Source: Armatimonadota bacterium (GTDB taxonomy: Bacteria; Armatimonadota; Armatimonadia; Armatimonadales; Capsulimonadaceae). Taken from it: DNA of 39,779 nucleotides. A program made the translations under genes and the position numbers. A model generated the notes under the pieces. That model ran no database searches and was not told where the DNA came from. It saw only the letters and a list, made by a program, of their open reading frames with translations. Every line of letters starts with the position of its first letter. Within the stretch, counting starts at the first letter, position 1. Where the stretch lies: NCBI GenBank assembly GCA_025353925.1, contig JANXNV010000242.1, forward strand, positions 1-39,779, given 5' to 3'. Below are positions 1 through 7,395 of the stretch, piece after piece.

Positions 1-498
1 ACCACCGGGACCACGGGCACCACCGGGACCACGGGCACCACCGGGACCACGGGCACAACTGGAACCACGGGCACTACGGGGACCACCGGGACAACAGGTA
101 CTACAGGTGATACTGGAACGACAGGAACCACCGGGACGACAGGAACGACAGGAACCACCGGGACGACAGGTGATACTGGAACGACCGGGACCACGGGCAC
201 CACTGGGACCACGGGCACGACTGGGACAACGGGCACGACTGGGACAACGGGCACGACTGGGACAACGGGCACCACTGGCACTACCGGCGATACAGGGACA
301 ACCGGAACTACGGGCACAACTGGAACCACGGGCACGACTGGGACCACAGACACCGGAACGACAGGCAACACGGGTAACACGGGTGGGCCTGGTCCGGTGC
401 CGGAACCCGGTACGACGACATCGTTCGCGATTGGCGGGCTTGGTGTCGCACTGCTGGTCTTGAGCGGGCGACGGCGCAGCCGCAAATCACGCGCGTAA
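1..498 (+). CDS. Collagen-like surface protein with PEP-CTERM anchor, 3' part only
   Basis: The frame is open from the first base and ends at TAA 496-498, so the N-terminus lies outside the window. About 125 residues are Gly-X-Y triplets, almost all Gly-Thr-Thr with a few Gly-Asp-Thr and Gly-Asn-Thr, a collagen-like low-complexity stalk. It is followed by VPEPG, a hydrophobic segment of about 17 residues and the basic end RRRSRKSRA. These are the three parts of a PEP-CTERM sorting signal, which in known systems is processed by an exosortase and leaves the protein at the cell surface or in exopolysaccharide. The Thr-rich stalk would be a good O-glycosylation target (inference). A strong terminator follows. 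The nucleotide repeat keeps other frames open too, but only this one has a recognisable ending. Confidence 0.85.
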   Translation, partial: TTGTTGTTGTTGTTGTTGTTGTTGTTGTTGTTGTTGDTGTTGTTGTTGTTGTTGTTGDTGTTGTTGTTGTTGTTGTTGTTGTTGTTGTTGTTGTTGDTGTTGTTGTTGTTGTTGTTDTGTTGNTGNTGGPGPVPEPGTTTSFAIGGLGVALLVLSGRRRSRKSRA

Positions 499-521
499 AC
501 GCGGTAAATCGATCATATCAG

Positions 522-555
522 CAGGCGCGGCGGGGAACTTTCCCTGCCGCGCCTG
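522..555 (+). terminator. Intrinsic terminator after the collagen-like gene
   Basis: A 15-bp GC-rich stem (522-536 pairing with 541-555, one G-U wobble) encloses a 4-nt loop and is followed by a T-rich stretch (TTGTCTTG). It lies 24 bases after the stop codon of the collagen-like gene and just before the next gene. Confidence 0.75.
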
Positions 556-589
556 TTGTCTTGTGAAGCATGAAGAGGGGAACTCGGAA

Positions 590-1360
590 ATGAAGATCAG
601 TGTCGGCACGTTTAACGTGCGCTGCGACTTTCCCGGCGATGGCTTGCAGGCGTGGGCCTATCGCCGCGAACGGTTTCTTAGCCTCCTGCACACCTGGCTG
701 CCGGATGTGGTGGGTCTGCAGGAGCCGCTTCAGCACCAGTATAGTCACATTCGGCAATCGCTAACGGACTATGACTCGGTCGGGGTCGGACGCGACGATG
801 GCCGAGAAGCCGGCGAGTTTTGCCCGATCTTTTACCGCCGGGAACGCTTCGATTTGCTGAAAAGTGGGACGTTTTGGTTCTCGGAGACGCCCGAGGTGCC
901 GGGTACCTCGGACTGGGGCAATCGGAACCGACGAATTTGCACCTGGGCAGATCTCAAGGAGCAGAGCAGCGGGACGGCATTCACGGTCTACAACCTGCAT
1001 CTGGACCACGAATCGCAGCATTCGAGGGAGAAAAGCGTGGAGCTGCTCCTGAGCCGAATTCGGGAGCGTGAGACACGAGTCTCGGTAATCGTGATGGGAG
1101 ACTTCAATGCCGAACCGGACAATCCCGCCCTGGCCCGCTTTGCAAACTCACTGGTGCCGACCAATGTGCTGATGGCTAAGCCCGGTGCGGCGGCGGGGAC
1201 TTTCCACGGCTTTACGGGCGATGTGGAAAGGGAACCGATCGACCATGTCTTTGTTTCCTCGGAGTGGACCGTCGAGAATGCCCGCGTCATTCCGGGAGAT
1301 GGACTGCGCCCTTATCCGTCGGATCACCTGCTGGTCTCGGCGGTGCTGTCTCTGAGATGA
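590..1360 (+). CDS. Endonuclease/exonuclease/phosphatase (EEP) family protein
   Basis: The 256-residue product has the EEP (DNase I-like) metal-dependent phosphodiesterase fold signature in order: TFNVRCD near the start (Asn ligand), GLQEP (catalytic Glu), GDFNAEPDNPA (catalytic Asp and Asn), DHVFVSS and the C-terminal SDHLLVSA (Asp-His pair). Members hydrolyse phosphodiester bonds in nucleic acids, inositol phosphates or lipids; the substrate cannot be read here. No signal peptide is visible, so it is probably cytoplasmic. The ATG at 590 is preferred over an in-frame GTG at 563 because GAGGGG lies about 10 nt ahead of it. The last 74 bp overlap the 3' end of the convergent acyltransferase gene. 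Confidence 0.85.
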   Translation: MKISVGTFNVRCDFPGDGLQAWAYRRERFLSLLHTWLPDVVGLQEPLQHQYSHIRQSLTDYDSVGVGRDDGREAGEFCPIFYRRERFDLLKSGTFWFSETPEVPGTSDWGNRNRRICTWADLKEQSSGTAFTVYNLHLDHESQHSREKSVELLLSRIRERETRVSVIVMGDFNAEPDNPALARFANSLVPTNVLMAKPGAAAGTFHGFTGDVEREPIDHVFVSSEWTVENARVIPGDGLRPYPSDHLLVSAVLSLR

Positions 1361-2192
1361 GCGTCGTCCCCTCGAAGATCGCGGCGTAGCGATTGGGCTT
1401 CAGAAAGATCTTTTGGAAGCGGCGCATCATCAGCCCGCCATGGACGCCGTCGGCATAGCGGTGGTCGAATGTGAAGCTGATTGTGATGCATTCAGCAGCC
1501 ACCACGGCCCCGTTTCGAACGATCGGCATCGGGCGGGTCCGGCCCATACCGACGATCAGCGGGCAGCGGCAGTACGGTGAGAGGGGGATAAGGGCATTTT
1601 CTATCCCCAGAACGCCGAAGTTGCTGATGATGGCCGAACCAAAGCGGTCATCGGGCAGGCCGAAGCGGCGCAGCGAAACATTCAGCGTGTAATGCGCGAA
1701 ATCTTCCAGGGCCATTGTCAGCCGCAGCAGCCAGACCGGCATCTTCGCCGTGATCGCGTTGATCCGCTGCGTCTCAACATCCTCCCCGCGCCGCAGCCGC
1801 CCGACGGCCTCCTCCGAATGGCGTGCAACAGTTCCCAGATCCATCGCCGGGACATCCCGAAGCACGAAGCCCGACAGGTCTTTGCCGATCGGTGTATTCA
1901 GCAGAGTCGTGATGAAGATGTCGGTTTGGGCGCGGCGGTACAGGTTGCGAGCACGCAGAAGGTGGTTCAGGTCGGGATGCTTTTCCAGGCAGTTGGCGAC
2001 AATTGCGGCGACGAAATGGGTCAGGGAGGGCTGCGTCTCGGAGGGAAATGCTTTCAGAAACATCTCCGCTTCCTCCACCGGCAGGTCCAGCCAGCTGTAG
2101 GTGCTTGGATCGCGCGGGTGACGCCAGCTCGCGATGGCGATCTTGCGGTAGGTCGTCAGCACCTGCCGGGCACCGAGAGGAATATGTTTCAT
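1287..2192 (-). CDS. 2-oxoacid dehydrogenase acyltransferase (E2) catalytic-domain protein, no lipoyl domain
   Basis: The 301-residue protein corresponds to the catalytic (chloramphenicol-acetyltransferase-like) domain of E2 acyltransferases. The diagnostic active-site segment is FTFDHRYADG near residue 240, matching the DHRxxDG motif with catalytic His and Asp; SAIISNFGVLGIENAL and PLIVGMG also fit the family. There is no N-terminal lipoyl domain and no peripheral-subunit-binding domain, so it is unlikely to be part of a normal pyruvate or 2-oxoglutarate dehydrogenase complex. Stand-alone versions may transfer acyl groups from CoA to other acceptors (inference). Its ATG lies 6 nt after the tsaD stop, so the two are probably cotranscribed. 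A Pro-rich C-terminal tail overlaps the convergent EEP gene. Confidence 0.75.
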   Translation of the reverse strand: MKHIPLGARQVLTTYRKIAIASWRHPRDPSTYSWLDLPVEEAEMFLKAFPSETQPSLTHFVAAIVANCLEKHPDLNHLLRARNLYRRAQTDIFITTLLNTPIGKDLSGFVLRDVPAMDLGTVARHSEEAVGRLRRGEDVETQRINAITAKMPVWLLRLTMALEDFAHYTLNVSLRRFGLPDDRFGSAIISNFGVLGIENALIPLSPYCRCPLIVGMGRTRPMPIVRNGAVVAAECITISFTFDHRYADGVHGGLMMRRFQKIFLKPNRYAAIFEGTTLISETAPPRPAGDPTDKGAVHLPE

Positions 2193-2198
2193 AAGTGA

Positions 2199-3203
2199 CT
2201 AGGCCAGTCTTTCCGACGCCCGCGTGTCGAGATCCAATCCATCTACTAACCCTGCTTGCCAGTGATAGTACCCGGCGCAGGCGATCATGGCGGCATTGTC
2301 CGTGCAGAGGCGGATGGGCGGGACGGTCAGCCGCAGGCACGCACGTGCACAGGCTTCCCGCATGACCGCCTGCAGGCGTGAGTTCGCCGCGACCCCGCCT
2401 GCCAGCAGCACATGGTCGACTCCGGCCGCTTTCGCGGCTTTGAGTGTCTTCGCAACAAGGGCGTCCACGATCGCTTCCTGGACCGAGGCCGCCCAATCGG
2501 GCCGTGTCACTTCCGCCCACTTCGGATCGCGGACGGCATGGCTGACGGCCGTCTTCAAGCCGCTGAAGGAAAAATCGAGTGAGTCGGGTCCGAGCTGGGC
2601 ACGGGGCAGGGGAACCGCCTTCGGATTTCCCGCGCCCTCCCGGGCCAGCTTATCCATCTCGACGCCGCCGGGGTAGGGCAGGCCGAGCAGGCGGGCGGAC
2701 TTATCGAAGGCTTCTCCAGCGGCATCGTCACGTGTTCGGCCCAGAATTTGGTAGTCTCCGTGCCCGCGCACCAGAAAAATCTCGCTGTGCCCGCCGGAGG
2801 CCACGAGGCAGACTACCGGAAAAGTGATCTCCGGGTCCACCAGCCAGTTGGCGTAAATATGCGCTTCGATGTGATGGACAGCCAGCAGCGGAACGTTCAG
2901 GGCATAAGCAAGTGTCTTTGCTGCCGAGACGCCGACCAGCAAAGCTCCCAGCAGGCCGGGCCGATTTGCGACAGCGACTGCCCCGATGTCCCCGAAGCCG
3001 ATCCCAGCGACTTCTAAAGCCTCTGCGATGACGGCGTTGATCTGCGTGACGTGCTGCCGCGACGCGACTTCGGGAACGACCCCGCCCGTCTTCGTGTGCA
3101 GGTCGATCTGAGAGGCGATGATGTTCGAGCGCAGCTCGCGCCCATCCCGGAGCACGGCTGCCGACGTTTCATCACACGAGGTCTCGATCCCTAAAATATC
3201 CAT
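2199..3203 (-). CDS. tsaD: tRNA N6-adenosine threonylcarbamoyltransferase TsaD
   Basis: TsaD transfers the threonylcarbamoyl group from threonylcarbamoyl-AMP to A37 of tRNAs that read ANN codons, working with TsaB and TsaE (not in this window). The 334-residue length is normal for the family. Visible signatures are the N-terminal MDILGIETSCDETSAAVL phosphate-binding motif of the ASKHA fold, the metal-binding HHIEAH at residues 110-115, VASGGHSE in the middle, the glycine-rich LLAGGVAANSRL, and CTDNAAMIA near the end carrying the last metal ligand Asp. It is the first gene of a minus-strand pair with the acyltransferase and is divergent from the LCP-family gene across a 158-bp intergenic region. 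Confidence 0.97.
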   Translation of the reverse strand: MDILGIETSCDETSAAVLRDGRELRSNIIASQIDLHTKTGGVVPEVASRQHVTQINAVIAEALEVAGIGFGDIGAVAVANRPGLLGALLVGVSAAKTLAYALNVPLLAVHHIEAHIYANWLVDPEITFPVVCLVASGGHSEIFLVRGHGDYQILGRTRDDAAGEAFDKSARLLGLPYPGGVEMDKLAREGAGNPKAVPLPRAQLGPDSLDFSFSGLKTAVSHAVRDPKWAEVTRPDWAASVQEAIVDALVAKTLKAAKAAGVDHVLLAGGVAANSRLQAVMREACARACLRLTVPPIRLCTDNAAMIACAGYYHWQAGLVDGLDLDTRASERLA

Positions 3204-3295
3204 AGTTTTTTGCTTTCTGCGGCGACAGCTCTTTTATACCCTAACACCCGCACTTCTTTCCAGCAGCCGCCTACTTTTCTTTCCAGTAGCGGCGT

Positions 3296-3324
3296 TTGAC
3301 ATTCGCAAATATGTGGGTTATAAT
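3296..3324 (+). promoter_or_regulatory. Consensus sigma-70 promoter for the LCP/glycosyltransferase genes
   Basis: TTGACA (3296-3301) and TATAAT (3319-3324) both match the consensus exactly and are separated by the optimal 17 bp. The predicted transcript start near 3331 gives a leader of about 30 nt with GGAGAT (3345-3350) ahead of the ATG at 3362. On the opposite strand a TATAAA is seen in the same region (about 3233-3238) and could serve tsaD, but without a good -35. Confidence 0.88.
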
Positions 3325-3361
3325 CAAGTAGTCATATTAACATCGGAGATGTAACGCCGAC

Positions 3362-4402
3362 ATGTCTTATACCCCGCGCCGTACAGCCCCGAAGTCGCCC
3401 CGCCGCCTTGCCGGCAAGGTTTTCGGATCCGCTATCTTGACCCTGCTCGCCGGAGCTTCCATTTATGGGGGGTACTTATTTCACCAGAACCGCTCGCTTC
3501 CCGCCATTTTCGGCTCACTGCTGCGAAACCAGACCGTCGCCGATGTCTTTCCAAACCAGAAGTCCGTCAATCTGATGATTATCGGCCGGGATGCCGATTA
3601 CGATGACCGCACGGACCAAGTTCTCAAGACGCGTGCCCGCTCGGATATTCTGATGGTCGCGCATCTGGACTTTGACAAAAAAAACGTCTCGCTTCTTTCC
3701 ATTCCACGGGATACGCTGGCGAAAATCCATACTCGGGGCCGAATCGTCACGACCAAGATCAATGCTGCACACCAGTTTGGCGGACCGCCGCTGTCCGAGG
3801 CGACGGTCGAGGAGAACTTCGGCATTCCGAGCGACAAATATTTGTCTTTAGACTTCACGGGCTTCGAACAGGCCATCGACATTCTCGGCGGGGTGGACCT
3901 CGTAGTCGATAAGAAGATGGATTATGATGATAACTGGGGACACCTGCATATCCACCTGAAGCCGGGGATGCAGCATCTCGACGGCAAACAGGCGATGGGC
4001 TTTGTCCGCTTCCGCCACTCCGATAATGACCTGATGCGTGTGCAGCGTCAGCAGACGTTGATCGCCGCACTCAAAGACAAGATGAAACAGCCGCAGATGC
4101 TGGCAAAGATCGGGCCGCTGCTGGATACGATCGACAAGCATGTCGACAGCGATATGTCTTCTGATCAGAAAGTCGCCGTGGCCCGGTTTGTCCATGATAC
4201 GCCGCACGAAAAGATACAGATGGTGACGCTGCCTAGCCGGGAAGCTGGAAACGCCGTCGCGACCAACTGGGAAGAGGCCGCGCCGATGATTCAAAGCATC
4301 TTCGGCGTCACCGTGCCGGAAGCGGTCGCGGAGACGGGGGACATGCGGCGGAAGCATCGCCGCCGCCGCCACCATGTCCTGCGGGTGGCCTCGCTGCCTT
4401 GA
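3362..4402 (+). CDS. LytR-CpsA-Psr (LCP) family protein, cell-wall glycopolymer ligase type
   Basis: LCP proteins move undecaprenyl-phosphate-linked glycopolymers onto peptidoglycan or related acceptors on the outer face of the membrane. The 346-residue product has a short basic cytoplasmic N-terminus (MSYTPRRTAPKSPRR), one transmembrane helix at about residues 18-40, then the LCP domain. Family motifs are NLMIIGRDADYDD, the Arg/Asp segment RARSDILMVAHLD, LLSIPRDT, and GFVRFRHSDNDLMRVQRQQ, which carry the Arg and Asp residues binding pyrophosphate and Mg. The C-terminus ends in an Arg/His-rich tail. Transcription is expected from the consensus promoter just upstream. The stop overlaps the next gene, a glycosyltransferase, by 4 nt, which suggests they act in the same polysaccharide pathway. 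Confidence 0.9.
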   Translation: MSYTPRRTAPKSPRRLAGKVFGSAILTLLAGASIYGGYLFHQNRSLPAIFGSLLRNQTVADVFPNQKSVNLMIIGRDADYDDRTDQVLKTRARSDILMVAHLDFDKKNVSLLSIPRDTLAKIHTRGRIVTTKINAAHQFGGPPLSEATVEENFGIPSDKYLSLDFTGFEQAIDILGGVDLVVDKKMDYDDNWGHLHIHLKPGMQHLDGKQAMGFVRFRHSDNDLMRVQRQQTLIAALKDKMKQPQMLAKIGPLLDTIDKHVDSDMSSDQKVAVARFVHDTPHEKIQMVTLPSREAGNAVATNWEEAAPMIQSIFGVTVPEAVAETGDMRRKHRRRRHHVLRVASLP

Positions 4403-5487
4403 CGCGCCCTGTGCGCGTGCTGCAAGTTGTTCGCCCGGCTCAGGGCGGCATCCGCCAGCACGTCTTGACTCTGCTGGAAGGCCTCGATCCGGTGACCGTG
4501 TCCAATGCCGTCGCGGCTCCGGCTGACTTCGCCCGCGCAGCACTCGCGCAGACGCAAGTCGCAGCGACAATCCCGCTGGATATCGCCCCCCGGCTCTCTC
4601 CGGTCCGAGACTTCCTGGCCGCCCGCCGCCTCGCCGGTGTGATTCTGCAGTTTGCGGATGTCGTTCACGCCCACGGAGCGCGAGCGGCCTGGATATGCGC
4701 CTTAGCGCATCGGCTGCGACCGTTTCCGCTTATCTTCACCGCCCATAATCTGGTGGCTGCCGATTGGACCGGGCGCCTCGGGATTCCCTTCATCGGTGCC
4801 CATCTTCACAAGGCACTCGCCGTTTCGCCTTCGGTCGCGGATAGCCTCGCCGCCTGCGGCTTGTCCCGCGCAAAGATTCAGGTCATTCCCAATGGTATTG
4901 ATCTCACACGTTTTGAGCCGGTCACGCCCGCCGTTCGCCGGGAAGCGCGTCTGTCACTGGGCATTCCTGAAAGCGAATTTGTGGTCGCCGCCGCCGCGCG
5001 TCTTTCACCGGAAAAGGGCCTCGACACGCTGCTGGGCGCGGCAGGGCGGCGCAAAGCGATGACTTTTCTCGTCGCCGGTGACGGCCCGGAGCACTCCACG
5101 CTTCAGCGTATGTGCCCGCCCAATGCTCGTTTACTGGGCCGCGTTACTGATATTCGCCCGCTGCTGGCCGCCGCCGATGTGTTCTCCGTGCCATCTCGCT
5201 GGGAAGGGCAGGGGATCGCGGCATTGGAAGCGATGGCCTCCGGCGTGCCGCTGGTCGCTTCGCGGGTCGGCGGCCTGGCGGACATGCTGACCGACGGCGA
5301 GACGGCCCTGCTGGTGCCGCCCGGCGACCGGGAGGCTCTCGCCGCCGCCCTAAGCCGCCTGGAGAGCGACCCGCGCCTGCGTCGGCAGCTTGCGGAGAGT
5401 GCTGATTTACTGGTGCATCAGACCTATTCGCTGCAGCCGATGCTGGAAGCGCTGACAGACGTGTATTTGGAAGCAAGCCGCGGATAA
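4399..5487 (+). CDS. GT4-type (GT-B fold) glycosyltransferase
   Basis: The 362-residue protein is a family 4 glycosyltransferase with two Rossmann-like domains. The N-terminal acceptor half starts VRVLQVVRPAQGGIRQHV, with the glycine-rich loop typical of the family. The C-terminal nucleotide-sugar half contains VIPNGIDLTRF, AAARLSPEKGLDTLL, the donor-binding SRWEGQGIAALEAMASG (E-x7-E motif) and LLVPPGD. It probably uses a nucleotide-sugar donor to build a surface glycan, retaining the anomeric configuration, as is usual for GT4. The start is a TTG that shares TTGA with the LCP stop codon, implying translational coupling; a GTG four codons later is an alternative. No membrane segment is seen. 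Confidence 0.9.
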   Translation: MTRPVRVLQVVRPAQGGIRQHVLTLLEGLDPVTVSNAVAAPADFARAALAQTQVAATIPLDIAPRLSPVRDFLAARRLAGVILQFADVVHAHGARAAWICALAHRLRPFPLIFTAHNLVAADWTGRLGIPFIGAHLHKALAVSPSVADSLAACGLSRAKIQVIPNGIDLTRFEPVTPAVRREARLSLGIPESEFVVAAAARLSPEKGLDTLLGAAGRRKAMTFLVAGDGPEHSTLQRMCPPNARLLGRVTDIRPLLAAADVFSVPSRWEGQGIAALEAMASGVPLVASRVGGLADMLTDGETALLVPPGDREALAAALSRLESDPRLRRQLAESADLLVHQTYSLQPMLEALTDVYLEASRG

Positions 5488-5531
5488 GCAGTCAATCAGG
5501 TATACTCTTTTTTGTAAAGTGCCTTGACCGC

Positions 5532-5560
5532 TTGATTTTGCCGGCGAATCCCTCTATAAT
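5532..5560 (+). promoter_or_regulatory. Promoter of the ExeA-like ATPase gene
   Basis: TTGATT (5532-5537) and TATAAT (5555-5560) are separated by 17 bp. The TTG of the -35 box is also the first possible start codon of the downstream frame; the promoter shows that this extension is not translated and that the ATG at 5616 is the real start. Confidence 0.75.
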
Positions 5561-5615
5561 AGACACATCACGAATCAAATCCGACTGTTTTCTCCCGAAA
5601 AGTGAATTTGCCCTT

Positions 5616-6458
5616 ATGTATGAAGAATTTTACGGACTGCGTGAGACCCCTTTCTCCGTTCAGCCCGACCCGCGCTACGCGTATCCCAGTGTCGAGCACA
5701 AAGTTGCGCTGGCAAAGATGCGCTATGCCGTGGATCAGAAGCGCGGCCTCGCCATCCTGACCGGGCCGATCGGAATTGGCAAGACGACTATCGCCAACTC
5801 ACTTCAGATGACCTGGGACAGCGATCCCACGAAAACCGTGGCCTTTCTGCCCGGTGCTCCGGTCCGCACGCCCGGCCAGTTCCTGCGGCTGATGCTGGAG
5901 TCGTTCGGCATCACGGCCCTGCGCACCGAAGCGCAGAACCGCGGAGAATTGGAGCGGTTCCTGCTCGATGAATATCAGGCCAACCGGCACCCGGTCCTGC
6001 TGCTCGATGAAGGCCAGAATGTGGCTTCGCGCGTGATCGACGCGATCTCCGATCTGACCAACTTTCAGACGTCACAGACCAAGCTGATCACGGTTGTCAT
6101 GCTGGCGCAGGATAACCTGCCCAAGAAGCTGGAGCGCCATGATGCGTTCCGCTCGCGCATTGCGGTTGTGGGCCGTTTAGACCCGCTGAGTCCCGAAGAG
6201 ATGCGGGACATGATTGCGTTCCGGATTACGACTGCCGGGGGCGGCCCGATCGAGACCTACTTCGAGGACGGTGCGCTGGCCGATGCCCACGCGATCACGA
6301 AGGGTATCCCGCGCGACATCTGCGTGCTGTGCGATGCGCTTTTCGTCAACGGCTATGTCCGCGACCAGCGGCTGATGAATTCGGCCCTGGTTCAGCGAAC
6401 TCTCTCCGAGATGAGCCGTGAGAAAAAGTGGCCGGTCCAGATCAAGCCGACCAAATAG
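5616..6458 (+). CDS. ExeA/MshM-like AAA ATPase
   Basis: The 280-residue protein begins MYEEFYGLRETPFSVQPDP, the characteristic opening of the ExeA/GspA and MSHA-type ATPases. It has a Walker A motif GPIGIGKTT at about residues 53-61, Walker B PVLLLDEGQNV, a sensor region LITVVMLAQDNL and an arginine segment FRSRIAV. ExeA proteins bind peptidoglycan through a C-terminal domain and help assemble secretin complexes. Here the protein stops after the ATPase lid region, so only the ATPase half is present. No transmembrane helix is seen. The next two genes follow within 57 nt and by overlap, so it is probably the first gene of a three-gene operon. A transposition-type (TniB-like) ATPase is less likely because no transposase is nearby. 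Confidence 0.82.
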   Translation: MYEEFYGLRETPFSVQPDPRYAYPSVEHKVALAKMRYAVDQKRGLAILTGPIGIGKTTIANSLQMTWDSDPTKTVAFLPGAPVRTPGQFLRLMLESFGITALRTEAQNRGELERFLLDEYQANRHPVLLLDEGQNVASRVIDAISDLTNFQTSQTKLITVVMLAQDNLPKKLERHDAFRSRIAVVGRLDPLSPEEMRDMIAFRITTAGGGPIETYFEDGALADAHAITKGIPRDICVLCDALFVNGYVRDQRLMNSALVQRTLSEMSREKKWPVQIKPTK

Positions 6459-6515
6459 AACAGTGCTGAGATAGGCTGCCGACGAAAAGTATTTGACTGC
6501 TGAGGAGACGACCCG

Positions 6516-6956
6516 ATGACCACGCTTGCCGAGCTTCGCCTCGCCAATCTGCGCGAACAGAAAAAATCCGCCCTGGACCCCGAACCTGCTGCCCCGGAAT
6601 CGATCTCCGCTCCGATTCCGTCCGTCCTGGCTGCTGAACCGATTCCTCTGCGCAAGCCGCAGGAGGATCTGGTGCTGTCGCAGTATCTGACCGACGCCGA
6701 GCAGTCTCCTGCGCCTTCGGCGAAAGAGAGCACGAAAACCGCTCCGGCAGAGAACGCCGATGCGCGGCTGATCGCCCGTGTCCACGAGTCGCTTGCCCAT
6801 AAAATGCTGCATCCGACCGGGGCCAAAGCTACCGTGGATATGTCACCCGCACTTTTTCACCGCGCGAAGCGCTACTGCCTTGACCACGGCAACGTCACCC
6901 TGCGCCAGCTCTTTCTGGACCTGATGACAGCGTTTCTGGATGAAGAGGGGTACTGA
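6516..6956 (+). CDS. Hypothetical protein with ribbon-helix-helix-like C-terminus
   Basis: The 146-residue protein has a low-complexity, Pro/Ala/Glu-rich and probably disordered first 85 residues, starting with a short amphipathic helix (AELRLANLREQKK). The last 45 residues, beginning ATVDMSPALFHRAKRYC, have the pattern of a ribbon-helix-helix fold: a short beta strand, then two helices. Such domains bind DNA as dimers and occur in plasmid partition proteins and antitoxins. A clear AGGAG precedes the ATG. It follows the ExeA-like ATPase after 57 nt and overlaps the next gene by 1 nt (TGATG). An ATPase with a small RHH partner recalls partition-like or DNA-bound ATPase pairs, but no function can be assigned from sequence. 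Confidence 0.65.
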   Translation: MTTLAELRLANLREQKKSALDPEPAAPESISAPIPSVLAAEPIPLRKPQEDLVLSQYLTDAEQSPAPSAKESTKTAPAENADARLIARVHESLAHKMLHPTGAKATVDMSPALFHRAKRYCLDHGNVTLRQLFLDLMTAFLDEEGY

Positions 6957-7243
6957 TGAACCAGCACAACGAGGCAATGCTTTCCGCTGAGAAAGCAAGT
7001 TCGCTCTCACCATTGTCCCAGCGTACCCTGAAGCTGTGTCAAGACACGCTTAAAGGCAAGCTGGAGCCTTCGGAAGAAGGCAAAGGCATCGCGATTCATC
7101 CTGACTCCGGTGACTATGTTGCTGCACAGAACCCAACTTATGCGAGCCGCGCAATGCGTCTCCGTCATCCAGCAGACAGCTTTATCACGATGCGTATCGG
7201 ACCAAGTCCTGATTATGCGCTGGCGGTAAGAGTGTTGCATTAG
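6956..7243 (+). CDS. Small hypothetical protein, third gene of the ATPase cassette
   Basis: The 95-residue product starts at an ATG that overlaps the preceding stop codon (TGATG), a strong sign of translational coupling. The N-terminal half is polar and helical (SLSPLSQRTLKLCQDTLKG). The C-terminal half, with GKGIAIHPDSGDYVAA and a later FITMRIGPS, resembles a family of small uncharacterised proteins in cyanobacteria and other phyla in which a strand-rich G-x-x-VAI-x-x-xSGDY module ends in RIG. Some of those lie beside toxin-antitoxin-type genes; this likeness is from memory and not tested. GC content looks lower than in the neighbours, compatible with recent acquisition. No membrane segment or signal peptide is visible. 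Confidence 0.6.
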   Translation: MNQHNEAMLSAEKASSLSPLSQRTLKLCQDTLKGKLEPSEEGKGIAIHPDSGDYVAAQNPTYASRAMRLRHPADSFITMRIGPSPDYALAVRVLH

Positions 7244-7308
7244 CGCGAGCGAAAGACGTGGGGATAAATTCCTACGCTCTCATCTGCCCACTCTAATTTG
7301 ACCCGGTC

Positions 7309-7338
7309 TTGACTGGCCTATTGTAAACGACATAACAT
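7309..7338 (+). promoter_or_regulatory. Possible promoter of the Gfo/Idh/MocA gene
   Basis: TTGACT (7309-7314) and TAACAT (7333-7338) with an 18-bp spacer lie 58 bp ahead of the oxidoreductase ATG. An AAAGGA Shine-Dalgarno (about 7378-7383) follows. The -10 is a weak match. Confidence 0.45.
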
Positions 7339-7395
7339 TTCCTGCTCCGCGGCAGGCAGCAACTCTCACTAAAATAACAAAGGAACTTCGAAAAC

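Noticed and set aside
107-463. Open frame rich in Arg and Pro in the collagen-like repeat
   Set aside because: It is a shadow of the Gly-Thr-Thr repeat; the frame ending in the PEP-CTERM signal is the real one.
1-498. CRISPR array or satellite-type array
   Set aside because: The repeats have a 9- to 18-bp codon-based period without unique spacers and translate to Gly-X-Y triplets.
5532-5615. N-terminal extension of the ExeA-like ATPase from a TTG
   Set aside because: The TTG is inside the -35 box of the gene's promoter, and the family start is MYEEFYGL at 5616.
5616-6956. A transposition module (TniB-like ATPase plus DNA-binding partner)
   Set aside because: No transposase, inverted ends or target duplication is seen; the ATPase fits ExeA better.
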